Source of the DNA: JAZFYD01 sp036443405
GTDB lineage: Bacteria; Planctomycetota; PLA2
Assembly: GCA_036443405.1 (NCBI GenBank)
Contig: JAZFYD010000021.1
Span: 1 to 62,670 of the forward strand
Direction of reading: 5' to 3'
Length of the DNA stretch: 62,670 bases
Shown: in pieces, positions 25,491-35,400 of the stretch
How the letters are laid out: each line of letters opens with the position of its first letter
Position numbering within the stretch: position 1 is the stretch's first letter
Notes under the pieces: generated by a model
What the model was told of the DNA's origin: nothing
The model's input: only the letters and a program-made list of their open reading frames with translations
Database searches by the model: none
Position numbers and translations under genes: made by a program

Positions 25491-26960
25491 ATGTCCGAAA
25501 ACACGCCCGTCGTCGTCCGGATCGCGCCGAGTCCTACCGGGGACCCCCACGTCGGAACGGCCTACACCTGCCTCTTCAACATGGCACTTCGCCAACAGCG
25601 CGGCGGCCGGTTCATCCTGCGCATCGACGATACGGACCAGACGCGGTATCAGGCCGACAGCGAAGCGGCGATCACGCGGGAGCTTGCGTGGCTCGGTTTG
25701 GCTTGGGACGAGGGTCCGGACGTTGGCGGGCCGTCGGCGCCCTATCGCCAGAGCGAACGGACCGATCTGTACCGCGATGCGTGTGAGTCGCTCGTCGCGT
25801 CCGGCGCGGCGTATCGCTGCGACTGCACGAAGGAACGCCTCGACGAGATGCGCGCCGAGCAGCGCAAGAACAAACAGCAGCCGCGCTACGACGGCCACTG
25901 CCGCGAGCGCAGCGTGTCAGCGGACACCGCCCACGTCGTTCGCCTGAAGGTCCCGACAGACGGCGAGACCACGTTCAAGGACGGGTTGCGTGACGCCATC
26001 ACGATCAAGCACGCGCAGGTCGACGACCAGGTGCTGATGAAGAGCGACGGGTTCCCCACCTATCACCTCGCGACGGTCGTGGACGATAACGCCATGGGCG
26101 TGACGCACATCCTGCGCGCCGAGGAGTGGATCAACTCCACGCCGAAACACATCCTGCTCTATCAGGCGTTCGGTTGGGAACTTCCGCAGTACTACCACCT
26201 GCCGCTGCTGCGCAACGCCGACAAGTCGAAAATTTCAAAGCGCAAGAACCCGACATCGATCACTTGGTATCACGAAAACGGGTTCCTTCCCGAGGCGCTC
26301 GTGAACTTCCTGGGCCTCATGGGGTTTTCCATGGGCGACGACCAGGAGGAGTTCGACCTCGCGGAGTTTCTTGCCGTGTTCGACGCCGACCGCATCAAGA
26401 CGACCGGCCCGGTGTTCGACCTCCAGAAACTGGAGTGGTTGAACGGCGTGTACATCCGCAAGTTGGACGCGGACACGCTGATCGCGCATCTCAAGGAGTG
26501 CAGCCCGCTGGCGCGAGAATCCGACCCCGAGGTGCTGCGGCGCATCCTGCCGCTTGTGCGCGAGCGCATGAAGCGGCTGACCGAGTTCGACGATATCGCA
26601 CGGTTCTTCTTCGCGGATTTCGCGGCGCCGTCCTACGACGACCTCATCCCGAAGAAAAGGACCGATACGAACACGGCGGCGATGTTGCGGATGGCGCGAC
26701 AGGTCGTCGCGAAGTCCGACAACGCGATCGATCCGGACGCGTTGCAGCAGGAGTTGCGCGACGTAGCGACAACCGGCGACTGGAAACCCCGCGAGTTGTT
26801 CGGCGCGCTGCGCTGGGCCGTGACGGCGCAGAAGGTGACGCCGCCGCTTTTCGAATCGATGGCCATCCTCGGCCGTCCGGAGTGCATCGAACGGATCGAC
26901 GCCTCGATCGACGTCTTGGGTAGCCCGGAGAATCCGATCCTTGGTACGACTGGTCATTAG
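25491..26960 (+). CDS. gltX: Glutamate--tRNA ligase
   Basis: This is a 489-residue class I aminoacyl-tRNA synthetase. The HIGH-type motif appears as PTGDPHVGTAY near residue 15 and the KMSKS-type motif as KSKISKRK near residue 250. The zinc-binding insert region is Cys/His-poor but has RCDCTKERLDEM and DGHCRERS. It charges tRNA-Glu (possibly tRNA-Gln if non-discriminating). The length fits the family. The small membrane protein downstream overlaps its last 20 bases. Confidence 0.95.
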   Translation: MSENTPVVVRIAPSPTGDPHVGTAYTCLFNMALRQQRGGRFILRIDDTDQTRYQADSEAAITRELAWLGLAWDEGPDVGGPSAPYRQSERTDLYRDACESLVASGAAYRCDCTKERLDEMRAEQRKNKQQPRYDGHCRERSVSADTAHVVRLKVPTDGETTFKDGLRDAITIKHAQVDDQVLMKSDGFPTYHLATVVDDNAMGVTHILRAEEWINSTPKHILLYQAFGWELPQYYHLPLLRNADKSKISKRKNPTSITWYHENGFLPEALVNFLGLMGFSMGDDQEEFDLAEFLAVFDADRIKTTGPVFDLQKLEWLNGVYIRKLDADTLIAHLKECSPLARESDPEVLRRILPLVRERMKRLTEFDDIARFFFADFAAPSYDDLIPKKRTDTNTAAMLRMARQVVAKSDNAIDPDALQQELRDVATTGDWKPRELFGALRWAVTAQKVTPPLFESMAILGRPECIERIDASIDVLGSPENPILGTTGH

Positions 26961-27165
26961 GCTCAACCGCACGTCGAAAATCGGCGCGACGCTGATCGGG
27001 ATTGGCGTGCTGATGTCCGTCTACGCCCGCATGAACAACGGCCCCCTGCCGCTGAACCAGGCCGGCGTGGTGATCTTCGTTACCGGCTTCATCGTGTACT
27101 TTGCGGGCCGCGCGGCGCACTACAAGAGCCGGATGCGGGTGCCGAAGGACGACGCCGAGGAGTAA
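26941..27165 (+). CDS. Small two-helix membrane protein
   Basis: This 74-residue reading frame begins at a TTG inside the end of gltX. It has two transmembrane helices (IGATLIGIGVLMSVYA and AGVVIFVTGFIVYFAG) separated by NNGPLPLNQ, then a basic and acidic tail. Overlap with gltX and the compact helix-turn-helix layout suggest a real co-transcribed gene. The exact start is uncertain. The function is unknown. Confidence 0.55.
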   Translation: MVRLVIRLNRTSKIGATLIGIGVLMSVYARMNNGPLPLNQAGVVIFVTGFIVYFAGRAAHYKSRMRVPKDDAEE

Positions 27166-27186
27166 CACTCGTTCGCGGTGTCGCGC

Positions 27187-27212
27187 TTCTGTGGTTCGTT
27201 CCTGCCACAGAA
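27187..27212 (+). terminator. Hairpin after the gltX operon
   Basis: TTCTGTGG and CCACAGAA form an 8-bp stem with a 10-base loop, 22 bases after the last stop of the gltX operon. No T-run follows. A second stem, CCGAGTTC/GAACTCGG (27224-27231 with 27267-27274), lies just beyond. Confidence 0.45.
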
Positions 27213-27289
27213 AACGGTCCTCTCCGAGTTCGCCACTCCCACCGGTCCGGGCTGTTCGCCCCGCGGGAACTCGGACGCGCTGGTTGCGC

Positions 27290-27632
27290 AAGGTGCCAGG
27301 TGGCGCGTCGGTCTACTCCCCGTGCGCAGTTTCGGTTCTCCTGCGTGCGTGCTACGCGATGTTGGGGACTCGGTCACACCGGAAAACGATTCGCTGGATC
27401 GTTTTCCGGCTATCGCGCGTTCGGGCTCACTTGCCTCGTTCCCTTCCGCTTACCAGGCACCGATCGCGGGTTTTCGTTGTTGCGAGTCCGAACGGCCCGG
27501 ATCGTTGCGCAGGCTCGGCTGTCCGAAACACAAACAACGGTCCGGGCAGCAAGGAAGCGGTGCCTGGTAAGACGGCGCCGCGGAGCACGGAATTCGGCAA
27601 CCAAAGCTGATCGCCGCGCCACCTGGCACCTT
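27290..27632. repeat. GGTGCC palindromic element, two inverted halves (element C)
   Basis: Most of the 492-bp convergent gap is one large inverted repeat. The outer arms are AAGGTGCCAGGTGGCGCG (27290-27307) and its perfect complement (27615-27632). The inner arms are CTTACCAGGCACCG (27449-27462) and CGGTGCCTGGTAAG (27558-27571). The right half (27558-27632) matches element D at 5.58-5.65 kb. The left half is longer and contains a 12-bp perfect hairpin. No reading frame in the gap looks like a gene. Confidence 0.85.
27379..27409. terminator. Strong hairpin inside element C
   Basis: CCGGAAAACGAT (27379-27390) pairs perfectly with ATCGTTTTCCGG (27398-27409) around a 7-base loop. The stem has A/T runs in both strands. 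It could stop transcription from either direction at this convergent junction. Confidence 0.5.
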
Positions 27633-27657
27633 CACGGCAACAACCAGCGTCCGAAGT

Positions 27658-28443
27658 CTAGTTGGACGAACTGCCCGGGACCGGCCCAATGACCGCGCTT
27701 GGGGCCGATCCTGAATCACGGTCATGCCCGATCACGGTGCCATGTGAGTTGTTGCGAAACGCGAGCCGCGAACCGGGGCGCTTCGCGAGATGCAGGTACG
27801 ACAACACCCATCCCCGCGAGGTTTTCTTGCACATCACGCCGAAGTAAGCCTGGAGGTCCTTTCTGTGCGTGTTGATCGGGAGTTCCAGCGCCGCACGGTC
27901 CGGCCCTTCTTTGGTGAGTTTCACGTCCGGGTCGTCAGGCACCCGCCAATCGTGAGTTTGAAGTTCCTGCAGATCTCTGTCGAAGCTGCCCGCGATCCCT
28001 TTCGATGGATCGCAGGGTTGTTCGCGAGTCCTCGCCAACCGTCGCCTGAGTTGATACACGCGGATCAGAACCCCGGTCCCTGGGTCCAACTGCCCCGTGT
28101 CGAGCTCTCTCTGACTGATCCGAACGGTGGTTTCCTCATCGCTGATGCCGCGGGTATCCACCAGCATCGAAGCCTTCAGGGTCGCTTGCTCTAGCTCTGC
28201 CGCCAGCCACTCCCGCTCATCTGCGACCTTTGGGAGGATCGGCTTCAAAAGGGCGGGATCCCCAGACTTGATCGCTTCGTACACGAGTCCGGCAAGCTCT
28301 TCCGGTGAAGACGCAGCGGTCACTTCCGGCGAGGACGCCGCGCGCTTGTATGCCGCCCGATCGAGTTCCAGGCGGATCCACTGGATGGCAGCAACCGCGA
28401 GGATGATCGCCGCGGCGGCGTAGAACACCCTTTCCCACTTCAT
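27658..28443 (-). CDS. Hypothetical membrane-anchored protein
   Basis: This 261-residue protein has a single N-terminal helix (VFYAAAAIILAVAAIQWI) and a soluble domain beginning with SPEELAGLVYEAIKSGDPALLKPILP, a helical segment typical of DUF4878/NTF2-like anchored proteins, though I cannot assign it. The last residues (GPVPGSSSN) are encoded by sequence that aligns with the edge of the dispersed repeat, so its stop codon seems to come from the element. No downstream partner exists because the next gene is convergent. Confidence 0.6.
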   Translation of the reverse strand: MKWERVFYAAAAIILAVAAIQWIRLELDRAAYKRAASSPEVTAASSPEELAGLVYEAIKSGDPALLKPILPKVADEREWLAAELEQATLKASMLVDTRGISDEETTVRISQRELDTGQLDPGTGVLIRVYQLRRRLARTREQPCDPSKGIAGSFDRDLQELQTHDWRVPDDPDVKLTKEGPDRAALELPINTHRKDLQAYFGVMCKKTSRGWVLSYLHLAKRPGSRLAFRNNSHGTVIGHDRDSGSAPSAVIGPVPGSSSN

Positions 28444-28540
28444 GTGCTTCAGTGTAGCGGGCTTGATCGCTCTTGCCGCAAGTGACGCGTCTCCGACACA
28501 CTAGGCCGCTTTGACGCTTCCGAATACCATCGCGCGCTCC

Positions 28541-31258
28541 ATGCAACTGTCGCGGCTTAGCGCGCTTCTCTTTTGTTCCGGCGCCGCTGCGTTGGTGCTC
28601 GAGGTCGCTTGGTTCCGGCGCATGGCGCAGCTTGCGGGCGCAACATCCGTTGCCTTGGCGTCCGTGCTCGCCGCGGTCATCGGGGGCATGGCGCTCGGGG
28701 CGTTCGTTTTGGGGCGGCGGGCGGAACACACTTCCAACCCACTTCGGTTCTATGGTGCGTGCGAACTCGCGGTTGCCGTCTTGGCATTTGCCAGCCCGAC
28801 GCTGCTGGTGTGGGCCGCGCCCGCGTTTGTTGGGATTGGCATCCTCCCGCGGTTTCTCCTCGCGTCATTGCTGCTCATGCCCGCGGCGTTTTTCATGGGC
28901 GGCACGCTGCCGGCGATGGCCGCCGCGCTGCGCGCACGCGACGATGAACTTGGGCGCAGCCTCGGTTGGCTCTATGCGTGGAACACGTTCGGCGCCGTCA
29001 CCGGGACGTTGCTCGCGGGGTTTGTGCTGCTTGGAGCGTTCGGGTTGACAGCCACGATCCGGATCGCAGCCGTGCTGAGCGGCTTGGCCGGCGGGATCGC
29101 CTTCGTTTGCAAACCCGCAGCGCATACGACCGCCTCCGCCGAGCCGGAGACACCCTTCTCGCAGTCCGACCGCCGCCGCGCCACCGCGTTGTTTGCCATC
29201 TCCGGCTTTTTGGGCATGGCGTGCGAAGCCGCGTTCGTGCGCGGCCTCGTCATGGTGTTCGGCTCCACCACCTACGCGTTCACGGCGATGCTCGCCGTGT
29301 TTCTGTTCGGCATCGCCACGGGCGGCGCGCTCGGGACACGCTTTGCCCACCGCGCGCGCGTGATCCAGCGACTCGAAACGACCATCGGCGTGACCGCCGC
29401 GCTCTTTGCGCTCGGCGCCGTCGGCGTCTACTTCCTGCCGCTTTTGTATCTGCACCTCTACGCGTGGCTTGGCGGCGGGTTCGCCATTGGGATCGCGATC
29501 CGGTTCGCGCTATCGGCGCTCGTCCTGCTGCCCGGCGCGATCGGTCTCGGCGTGGCGTTTCCGCTCGCGGTGCGAGTCGCCAGCCAGGGTCAAGTGGCCG
29601 CGGGCACCGGCCGGCTGTACGCGGCCAACACCCTTGCGTCCGTCGCCGGATCGACCTGCGCTGTGTTTTTCTTCGTGCCGTTTTTCGGACCGATGGGGAC
29701 GGTCGCGGCCGCCGCGCTGTGCACCGCGCTCCTTGTCGTCGTGGGCCTGCGCCGTCGCACGACACTCCTGACGCTGTTTGCCGTTGCGTGGCTCCTGACG
29801 CTGGCGGTGGCGAAATCGTCCCTCGGCCCGCAGGCCGTCGTCGCGGTGATCGCGCTCTTCACAACGGCAGTCGTCGCGCGGATGCGCCGACGCTACTGGC
29901 TTGCCGCGCCCGTTCTCGTCGCCGTCGCCGGTTTGTCACCGGGCGGCACCGTCGCGCGCGAGCACTTCTACGCGGGCGTTTTTTACCAACCCGGCGTGTA
30001 TCTGAAAGACGGTGCGGTCGACAGTGAAGTTTGGGACGCGGGACGCGACATCCCGCTCGTCGAGCACGGACGCGAGGCGACCGTTTCCGTTTTGTCGTGG
30101 TACGGCAAGTCGAGCCTGCTCGTCGATGGCAAGGCGGTCGCTACGGAGCAGACGATCACGGACGTGCACCACCTGGAGTTGCTGGGACACCTGCCTGTCG
30201 CGCTGCATGAAAACCCGCAGCGCGTGCTGGTCGTCGGCCTCGGCATGGGCACGACGTATCGCGCGTGCTGGGCGCACCAACCGAAAACGCTGACCGTCGT
30301 CGAGATCGAGGAGGCCGTCGCCGCCGGCGCCAAACACATCGGCGTGCGCCCCGAGGTTCCGCGGGATCTGATCATCGACGACGCGCGCGCACACCTCCGC
30401 GCGACCGATCAGGAATACGACATCATCACGTCCGATCCGATCCACCCGTGGGTGCGCGGCGGCGGCGATCTCTACACGCGCGAATATTTCGAACTCTGCA
30501 AGGCGCGGCTCGCGCCCGGCGGCATCGCGTGCCAGTGGTTGCCGCTCTATCAGATGGGGTTGCAGGACGTGAAGGATGTCGTGCGCACCTTCGGCGAGGT
30601 GTTTTCGGGCCACGTCTTTTTCTCCGGCGCGGACATGATCCTCGTCGGCAAGTCCGAACCGTGGACGCCTGCCGTGGTCGGACCGCAAAGCGCACGCAAG
30701 GAGCTTGCGAAACTCGGCGCGCCGGACCCGTTGCAACTGCGCATCGCGAAGTGCGAGCAGTTCGAAGGCGGCGAGACGCTCACCGACGACGCGCTGCGGC
30801 TGGAGTTCTCCGCGCCCAAACAGCTCGACAACCCCGAGATGGCCGCGGTACTCGATTGGATGCTCGCGGCGTGGCCGAACCCGCCGGCGCCGTTTGGCGA
30901 CCTGGTGCTCGCGATCCGTGCGCAGGTGGCCGGCGACGCGACCGCGCTCGGCGAGCACCTCGACGCGGCCCAACGCGCGGCGCCTCAAAACGGGTTTGTC
31001 CTCCGCTATACCGGCGAGACGTACCTGCAGTACGTCGACACGCTCCGGCGCGACGGGACCTTCGAGGGGGCCCTGGGTTTCTTGTCGCATGCCCGAAAAC
31101 GCCTCGGCGACGACCCGCGCCTCCTCGGAGCGCTCGCCGACGTGCTCGAAGCCAAGGGCGACAAGGCCGGTGCGCTGGACGCGTTGGGCAGGCTGCGCGA
31201 GCGCGTGTTCGACAGCGCATATCTCGACAGGCGCATCGCCAAGCTGGAAAACGGCTGA
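28541..31258 (+). CDS. Fused multi-helix membrane / spermidine-synthase-like protein
   Basis: This 905-residue protein has about 14 transmembrane helices in residues 1-455. They are followed by a polyamine aminopropyltransferase-like Rossmann domain at residues 490-720 (RVLVVGLGMGTTYRACW, LTVVEIEEAV, LIIDDARAHLRATDQEYDIITSDPIHPW in pieces) and a C-terminal TPR-like region. The glycine-rich nucleotide motif and the DDAR acidic site are kept. Such MFS-like/spermidine-synthase fusions are widespread but biochemically uncharacterised. The ATG at 28541 is chosen over a TTG at 28511. Confidence 0.85.
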   Translation: MQLSRLSALLFCSGAAALVLEVAWFRRMAQLAGATSVALASVLAAVIGGMALGAFVLGRRAEHTSNPLRFYGACELAVAVLAFASPTLLVWAAPAFVGIGILPRFLLASLLLMPAAFFMGGTLPAMAAALRARDDELGRSLGWLYAWNTFGAVTGTLLAGFVLLGAFGLTATIRIAAVLSGLAGGIAFVCKPAAHTTASAEPETPFSQSDRRRATALFAISGFLGMACEAAFVRGLVMVFGSTTYAFTAMLAVFLFGIATGGALGTRFAHRARVIQRLETTIGVTAALFALGAVGVYFLPLLYLHLYAWLGGGFAIGIAIRFALSALVLLPGAIGLGVAFPLAVRVASQGQVAAGTGRLYAANTLASVAGSTCAVFFFVPFFGPMGTVAAAALCTALLVVVGLRRRTTLLTLFAVAWLLTLAVAKSSLGPQAVVAVIALFTTAVVARMRRRYWLAAPVLVAVAGLSPGGTVAREHFYAGVFYQPGVYLKDGAVDSEVWDAGRDIPLVEHGREATVSVLSWYGKSSLLVDGKAVATEQTITDVHHLELLGHLPVALHENPQRVLVVGLGMGTTYRACWAHQPKTLTVVEIEEAVAAGAKHIGVRPEVPRDLIIDDARAHLRATDQEYDIITSDPIHPWVRGGGDLYTREYFELCKARLAPGGIACQWLPLYQMGLQDVKDVVRTFGEVFSGHVFFSGADMILVGKSEPWTPAVVGPQSARKELAKLGAPDPLQLRIAKCEQFEGGETLTDDALRLEFSAPKQLDNPEMAAVLDWMLAAWPNPPAPFGDLVLAIRAQVAGDATALGEHLDAAQRAAPQNGFVLRYTGETYLQYVDTLRRDGTFEGALGFLSHARKRLGDDPRLLGALADVLEAKGDKAGALDALGRLRERVFDSAYLDRRIAKLENG

Positions 31259-31281
31259 CTCTTGGGGGATAACAGATCCCA

Positions 31282-31650
31282 ATGGCGAACTGCGACGAAG
31301 GCTACAACTGCGACCGCTGCGGCAAATACGTCGAGAACGTCAAGGAGAGCGAACTGTATCTCCGCTACGTGATCGGCGCCGTGCCGGAGGAGGAGCTGCC
31401 CCGCGAGCCTGAGCGGCACATCCGCTGCGGAACGGAGTTCGCGCAGTACATCATCGACCCGGAGTTCCCGCCGGTTTCGTGCGACGACGACGCCGTCGAC
31501 AAGCGCAAGCAACCCGAGGCCGTGCGCGCACGCAACGAGGCGTTGTTCACGAATGCGTGGCGCCGTCTCCAAGAGGTCGCGGCCAACGCGGTCCCGGTGA
31601 GCGAGTACCCGTTCTCCGCGGACGAGTTGGTTGAGCTGACGAAGGTCTAG
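31282..31650 (+). CDS. Small Cys-containing protein
   Basis: The 122-residue protein opens with a zinc-ribbon-like pair CDEGYNCDRCGKYV and has further Cys at HIRCG and VSCDD, enough for one metal site. The rest is acidic and helical. It lies 23 bases after the spermidine-synthase-like fusion and could be co-transcribed. I do not recognise the family. Confidence 0.6.
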   Translation: MANCDEGYNCDRCGKYVENVKESELYLRYVIGAVPEEELPREPERHIRCGTEFAQYIIDPEFPPVSCDDDAVDKRKQPEAVRARNEALFTNAWRRLQEVAANAVPVSEYPFSADELVELTKV

Positions 31651-31680
31651 AAGGCGCGAAACGCCTCTGCACGCCGCAGC

Positions 31681-32112
31681 TCAGAGCAGGATCGTCACCG
31701 GCCCATCGTTCACGAGTTCCACGTCCATCATCGCTCCGAAGCGCCCCGTCTGAACCGGCACGCCGTGGCCGCGCAGGTCGTCGCAGAACGTCTCGTAGAG
31801 CTCCTCGGCGCGCTTCGGTTCCGCGGCGCGAACGAACGACGGGCGGTTGCCTTTTCGTGTGTCGGCGCAGAGCGTGAACTGGCTGACGACCAGCGCCGAG
31901 CCGTCCACGTCAGTGACGGCCGCATCGATCGGCTTCTTGTCGCTTCGAAAGATGCGCAGCTTCGCGATCTTGGCGGCGAGGCGCGCGGACTCGGCTTCGT
32001 CGTCGTTGCCGAAGACACCCAGCAGGATGAGAAATCCGGTTTCGATCGCACCCACGGTCTCGCCGTCGACGGTGACCGACGCGCGGCTCACGCGTTGAAT
32101 TACCGCGCGCAC
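31681..32112 (-). CDS. dtd: D-aminoacyl-tRNA deacylase
   Basis: This 143-residue protein matches Dtd along its length: MRAVIQRVSRASVTVDG at the start, the catalytic VSQFTLCAD motif, and the late GPVT loop in FGAMMDVELVNDGPVTI. It removes D-amino acids and glycine from mischarged tRNAs. It is convergent with the small Cys protein gene and lies 25 bases downstream of a 105-residue unknown gene on the same strand. Confidence 0.95.
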   Translation of the reverse strand: MRAVIQRVSRASVTVDGETVGAIETGFLILLGVFGNDDEAESARLAAKIAKLRIFRSDKKPIDAAVTDVDGSALVVSQFTLCADTRKGNRPSFVRAAEPKRAEELYETFCDDLRGHGVPVQTGRFGAMMDVELVNDGPVTILL

Positions 32113-32137
32113 GAATCCACCGTGTTCCGCGGCAGCA

Positions 32138-32455
32138 TCACACGCCGGATTTGCGGAGGTTCTGGCCGGCGTAGGTCCATTCCAGCCGTTCGCCGAACTG
32201 CGCCATCAGGTCTCTGACCCACTGCAGCTTGGTCGTCTCGCTCGCGTCGAGCAGATCGTCGAGAGTCGAGAACTCGGCGTCCGCAAGCGGATCCGCCGGA
32301 TCGAACGGGCCGATCCGCGGCGTCACGTGCAACGAACCGGAATCGTCGCCGAACTCGAACCAAACGTACGTGTTCGGATCGTCGCCGACCTGGAACTTGT
32401 AGCAGGACGTCGCGCCACCCTCGGCGCTCTGAAATCGGGTCACGTTCAACGACAC
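32138..32455 (-). CDS. Hypothetical protein
   Basis: The 105-residue protein starts at a GTG and has an N-terminal beta-rich half (YKFQVGDDPNTYVWFEFGDD in part) and a helical C-terminal half (TLDDLLDASETTKLQWVRDLM). It has no signal or membrane segment. It sits between icmF and dtd on the same strand, with 18-25 bp spacings, so an operon is likely. The family is unknown. Confidence 0.6.
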   Translation of the reverse strand: MSLNVTRFQSAEGGATSCYKFQVGDDPNTYVWFEFGDDSGSLHVTPRIGPFDPADPLADAEFSTLDDLLDASETTKLQWVRDLMAQFGERLEWTYAGQNLRKSGV

Positions 32456-32473
32456 GTTCGGCTCTCCTTTAGC

Positions 32474-35400
32474 CTACATCGACCGGCGGTACTGGCCGCC
32501 GATCTCATAAAGCGTGCGGGTGATCTGGCCCAGGCTCGCGACACGCACCGCGCGCATCAGCTCGGCGAAGATGTTGCCGCCCTCGAGCGCGACCTGCCGC
32601 AGGCGGGCCAACGCCTCGGGCCCGACGGCGGCGTTCTGTTCCTGGAACGCACGCACCGACTTCAGCTGCGCCCGCTTCTCGGCGGTGGTCGCGCGCGTGA
32701 TCTCGTCGAGGTCCGACTCGATCTCCTCGTGGTTGGGATTCACGTACGTGTTGACGCCGACGATCGGCAGCTCGCCCGAACTCTTCTGCGTCTCGTAGTA
32801 CAGCGACTCCTCCTGGATCTTGGAACGCTGGTAGCCGCGCTCCATCGCGCCGAGGACGCCGCCGCGTTCGTCGAGCCGCTCGAACTCGCGCAGCACCGCC
32901 TCCTCGACCAGATCGGTCAGCTCGTCGATGACAAACGACCCCTGCAGCGCGTTCTCGTTCTTCATCAATCCGAACTCGCGGTTGATGATGAGCTGAATCG
33001 CCATCGCGCGGCGCACCGACTCCTCGGTCGGCGTCGTGACCGCCTCGTCATAGGCGTTGGTGTGCAATGAGTTGCAGTTGTCGTTCATCGCGAGCAGCGC
33101 CTGCAACGTCGTGCGGATGTCGTTGAAGTCGACCTCCTGCGCGTGCAGCGATCGGCCGGACGTCTGGATGTGGTACTTGAGCTTCTGACTCCGCGCATTG
33201 CCGCCGTAGAGATCGCGCGACACGATCGCCCAGATGCGGCGCGCGACGCGGCCGATAACCGCGTACTCCGGGTCGAGCCCGTTGCTGAAAAAGAAGCTCA
33301 GGTTGCGCGCGAAATCGTCCACGGCCATGCCGCGGGAGCGGTAGTACTCCGCGTAGGTGAATCCGTTGGCCAGGGTGAACGCGACCTGCGTGATCGGGTT
33401 CGAGCCTGCTTCGGCGATGTGATAACCGCTGATCGACACCGAGTAGAAGTTGCGAACATTCTTCTCGACGAAGTATTGCTGGATGTCCCCCATCATCTTC
33501 AGCGCGAACTCGGCGCCGAAGATGCAGGTGTTTTGCGCCTGGTCCTCCTTGAGGATGTCCGCCTGCACGGTGCCGCGCACGGTCTGCACCGCGCGATCCT
33601 CCAGTTCGGCGAGCTCCGTCGGATCCGGCGCGCGGTCGTTTTCGGCGGTGAACGTATCGACGAGCTGATCGATCGCCGCGTTCATGAACATCGCGAGGAT
33701 CGCCGGCGCGGGGCCGTTGATCGTCATCGACACGCTCGTGTTCGGATGGCAGAGGTCGAACCCCTTCAGCAGCTTGCGCATGTCCTCGACGGTGCAGATG
33801 CTCACGCCGCTCTCGCCGATCTTGCCGTAGATGTCGAGGCGCTCGTGCGGGTCCTCGCCGTACAGCGTGACCGAGTCGAACGCCACGGACAGGCGCTTGG
33901 CGGTCTCGCCGTCACTGAGGTAGTGGAAGCGCTTGTTCGTGCGCTCGGGCGTGCCCTCGCCGGCGAACTGGCGCTTGGGGTCCTCGTCGGTGCGTTTCAG
34001 CGGGAACACACCAGCGGCGAACGGAAACTCGCCGGGCACGTTTTCGAGTTCGAGCCAGCGCAACCGGTCGCCCCAATCCGTAAACCGCGGCATCGCAACC
34101 TTGGGGATGCGCGATCCGGAAAGCGATTCCGTGAACAGCTTTCCGCGCAGCTCGCGGCCACGCACGTGCATCACCAACTCGTCCTGGCGGTAGCGTTCCT
34201 GCAGCGCGTCCCAATCGTCGAGCCGCGCCATCGCGTCGGGCCCGATCGCGGCGCGCAGTTCTTCGGCCTTTTTCGTGAGCGCGGCGGGCGCCTCCGCTCC
34301 GAGCGCGTTGAGCGCGCCCTGGATGCGGTACAGGCTCGACGCGGCGTCGGCGCGCCCGAGAACACCGTCGCGATACCCGCGAACGGTCTTCACGATCTCG
34401 CGCAGATACCCCTCGCGGTCGGGCGGCACGATAACCGTCGAATGCTGAGCCTCCGGCGGAGCCTCGGCCCGACGACTCTCGAAGTCGGTGCCGAGCCGGT
34501 CGTCCACGAGCACGATCAGGCGCCGGAACAACTCGTTCACGCCGACGTCGTTGAACCGGCTCGCGATAGTGGCGACCACCGGCAAGTCCTCGTCGGACGC
34601 CTCGAACTCGTTGCGGTTGCGACGGTACTGCTTGCGCACGTCGCGCAGCGCATCGAGTGCGCCACGACGGTCGCTCTTGTTGACGGCGATCAGATCGGCG
34701 AAGTCGAGCATGTCGATCTTCTCGAGCTGGCTCGGCGCGCCGTACTCCGGCGTCATCACGTAGAGGCTGACGTCGGAGACATCCGTGATCGCGGTGTCCG
34801 ACTGGCCGATGCCCGACGTCTCCACCAGAATCAGGTCGTAACCCGCGGACTTCGCGACACTGATCGCGCCGTCGATCGCCGTGGCCAGTTCGCCCTGAGC
34901 GCCGCGGGTCGCGAAGCTGCGGAGGAACACGCGCTCCGGATCGATCGCGTTCATGCGGATGCGGTCGCCCAGCAGCGCGCCGCCGCTGCGCTTGCGACTC
35001 GGGTCCACGCAAAACACGGCGACCTTCGACGTCGGGAACTGGTGCAGGAAGCGCCGCAGGATCTCGTCGGTCATGACCGACTTGCCCGCGCCGCCCGGCC
35101 CCGTCAGGCCGATCACCGGAATCACCTTGGTGGGCGCCGGCAACCCGTTGGTCGAACCGGACTCCGCCTGCGTGAACCACGACGCCAGCTCGCGTGTCTT
35201 CGCCGACTCCATTCGACCGTTCAAGGGCAAGCGCGGCGTCTCGAAGTCCGACTTCTCCAGAAGGTCCTGGATCATCCCCTGGAGGCCCATGCGCCGTCCG
35301 TCCTCGGGGCTGTAGATCTTCGTGACGCCGTAACTCTCGAGGTCAGCGATCTCGTCGGGCACGATGACGCCGCCGCCGCCGCCGAAGACCTTCACGTGTT

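Noticed and set aside
27166..27657. Small genes in the 492-bp gap at 27.2-27.7 kb
   Set aside because: Several short frames cross it, but all lie in inverted repeats, share translations only through the repeat, and lack ribosome sites.
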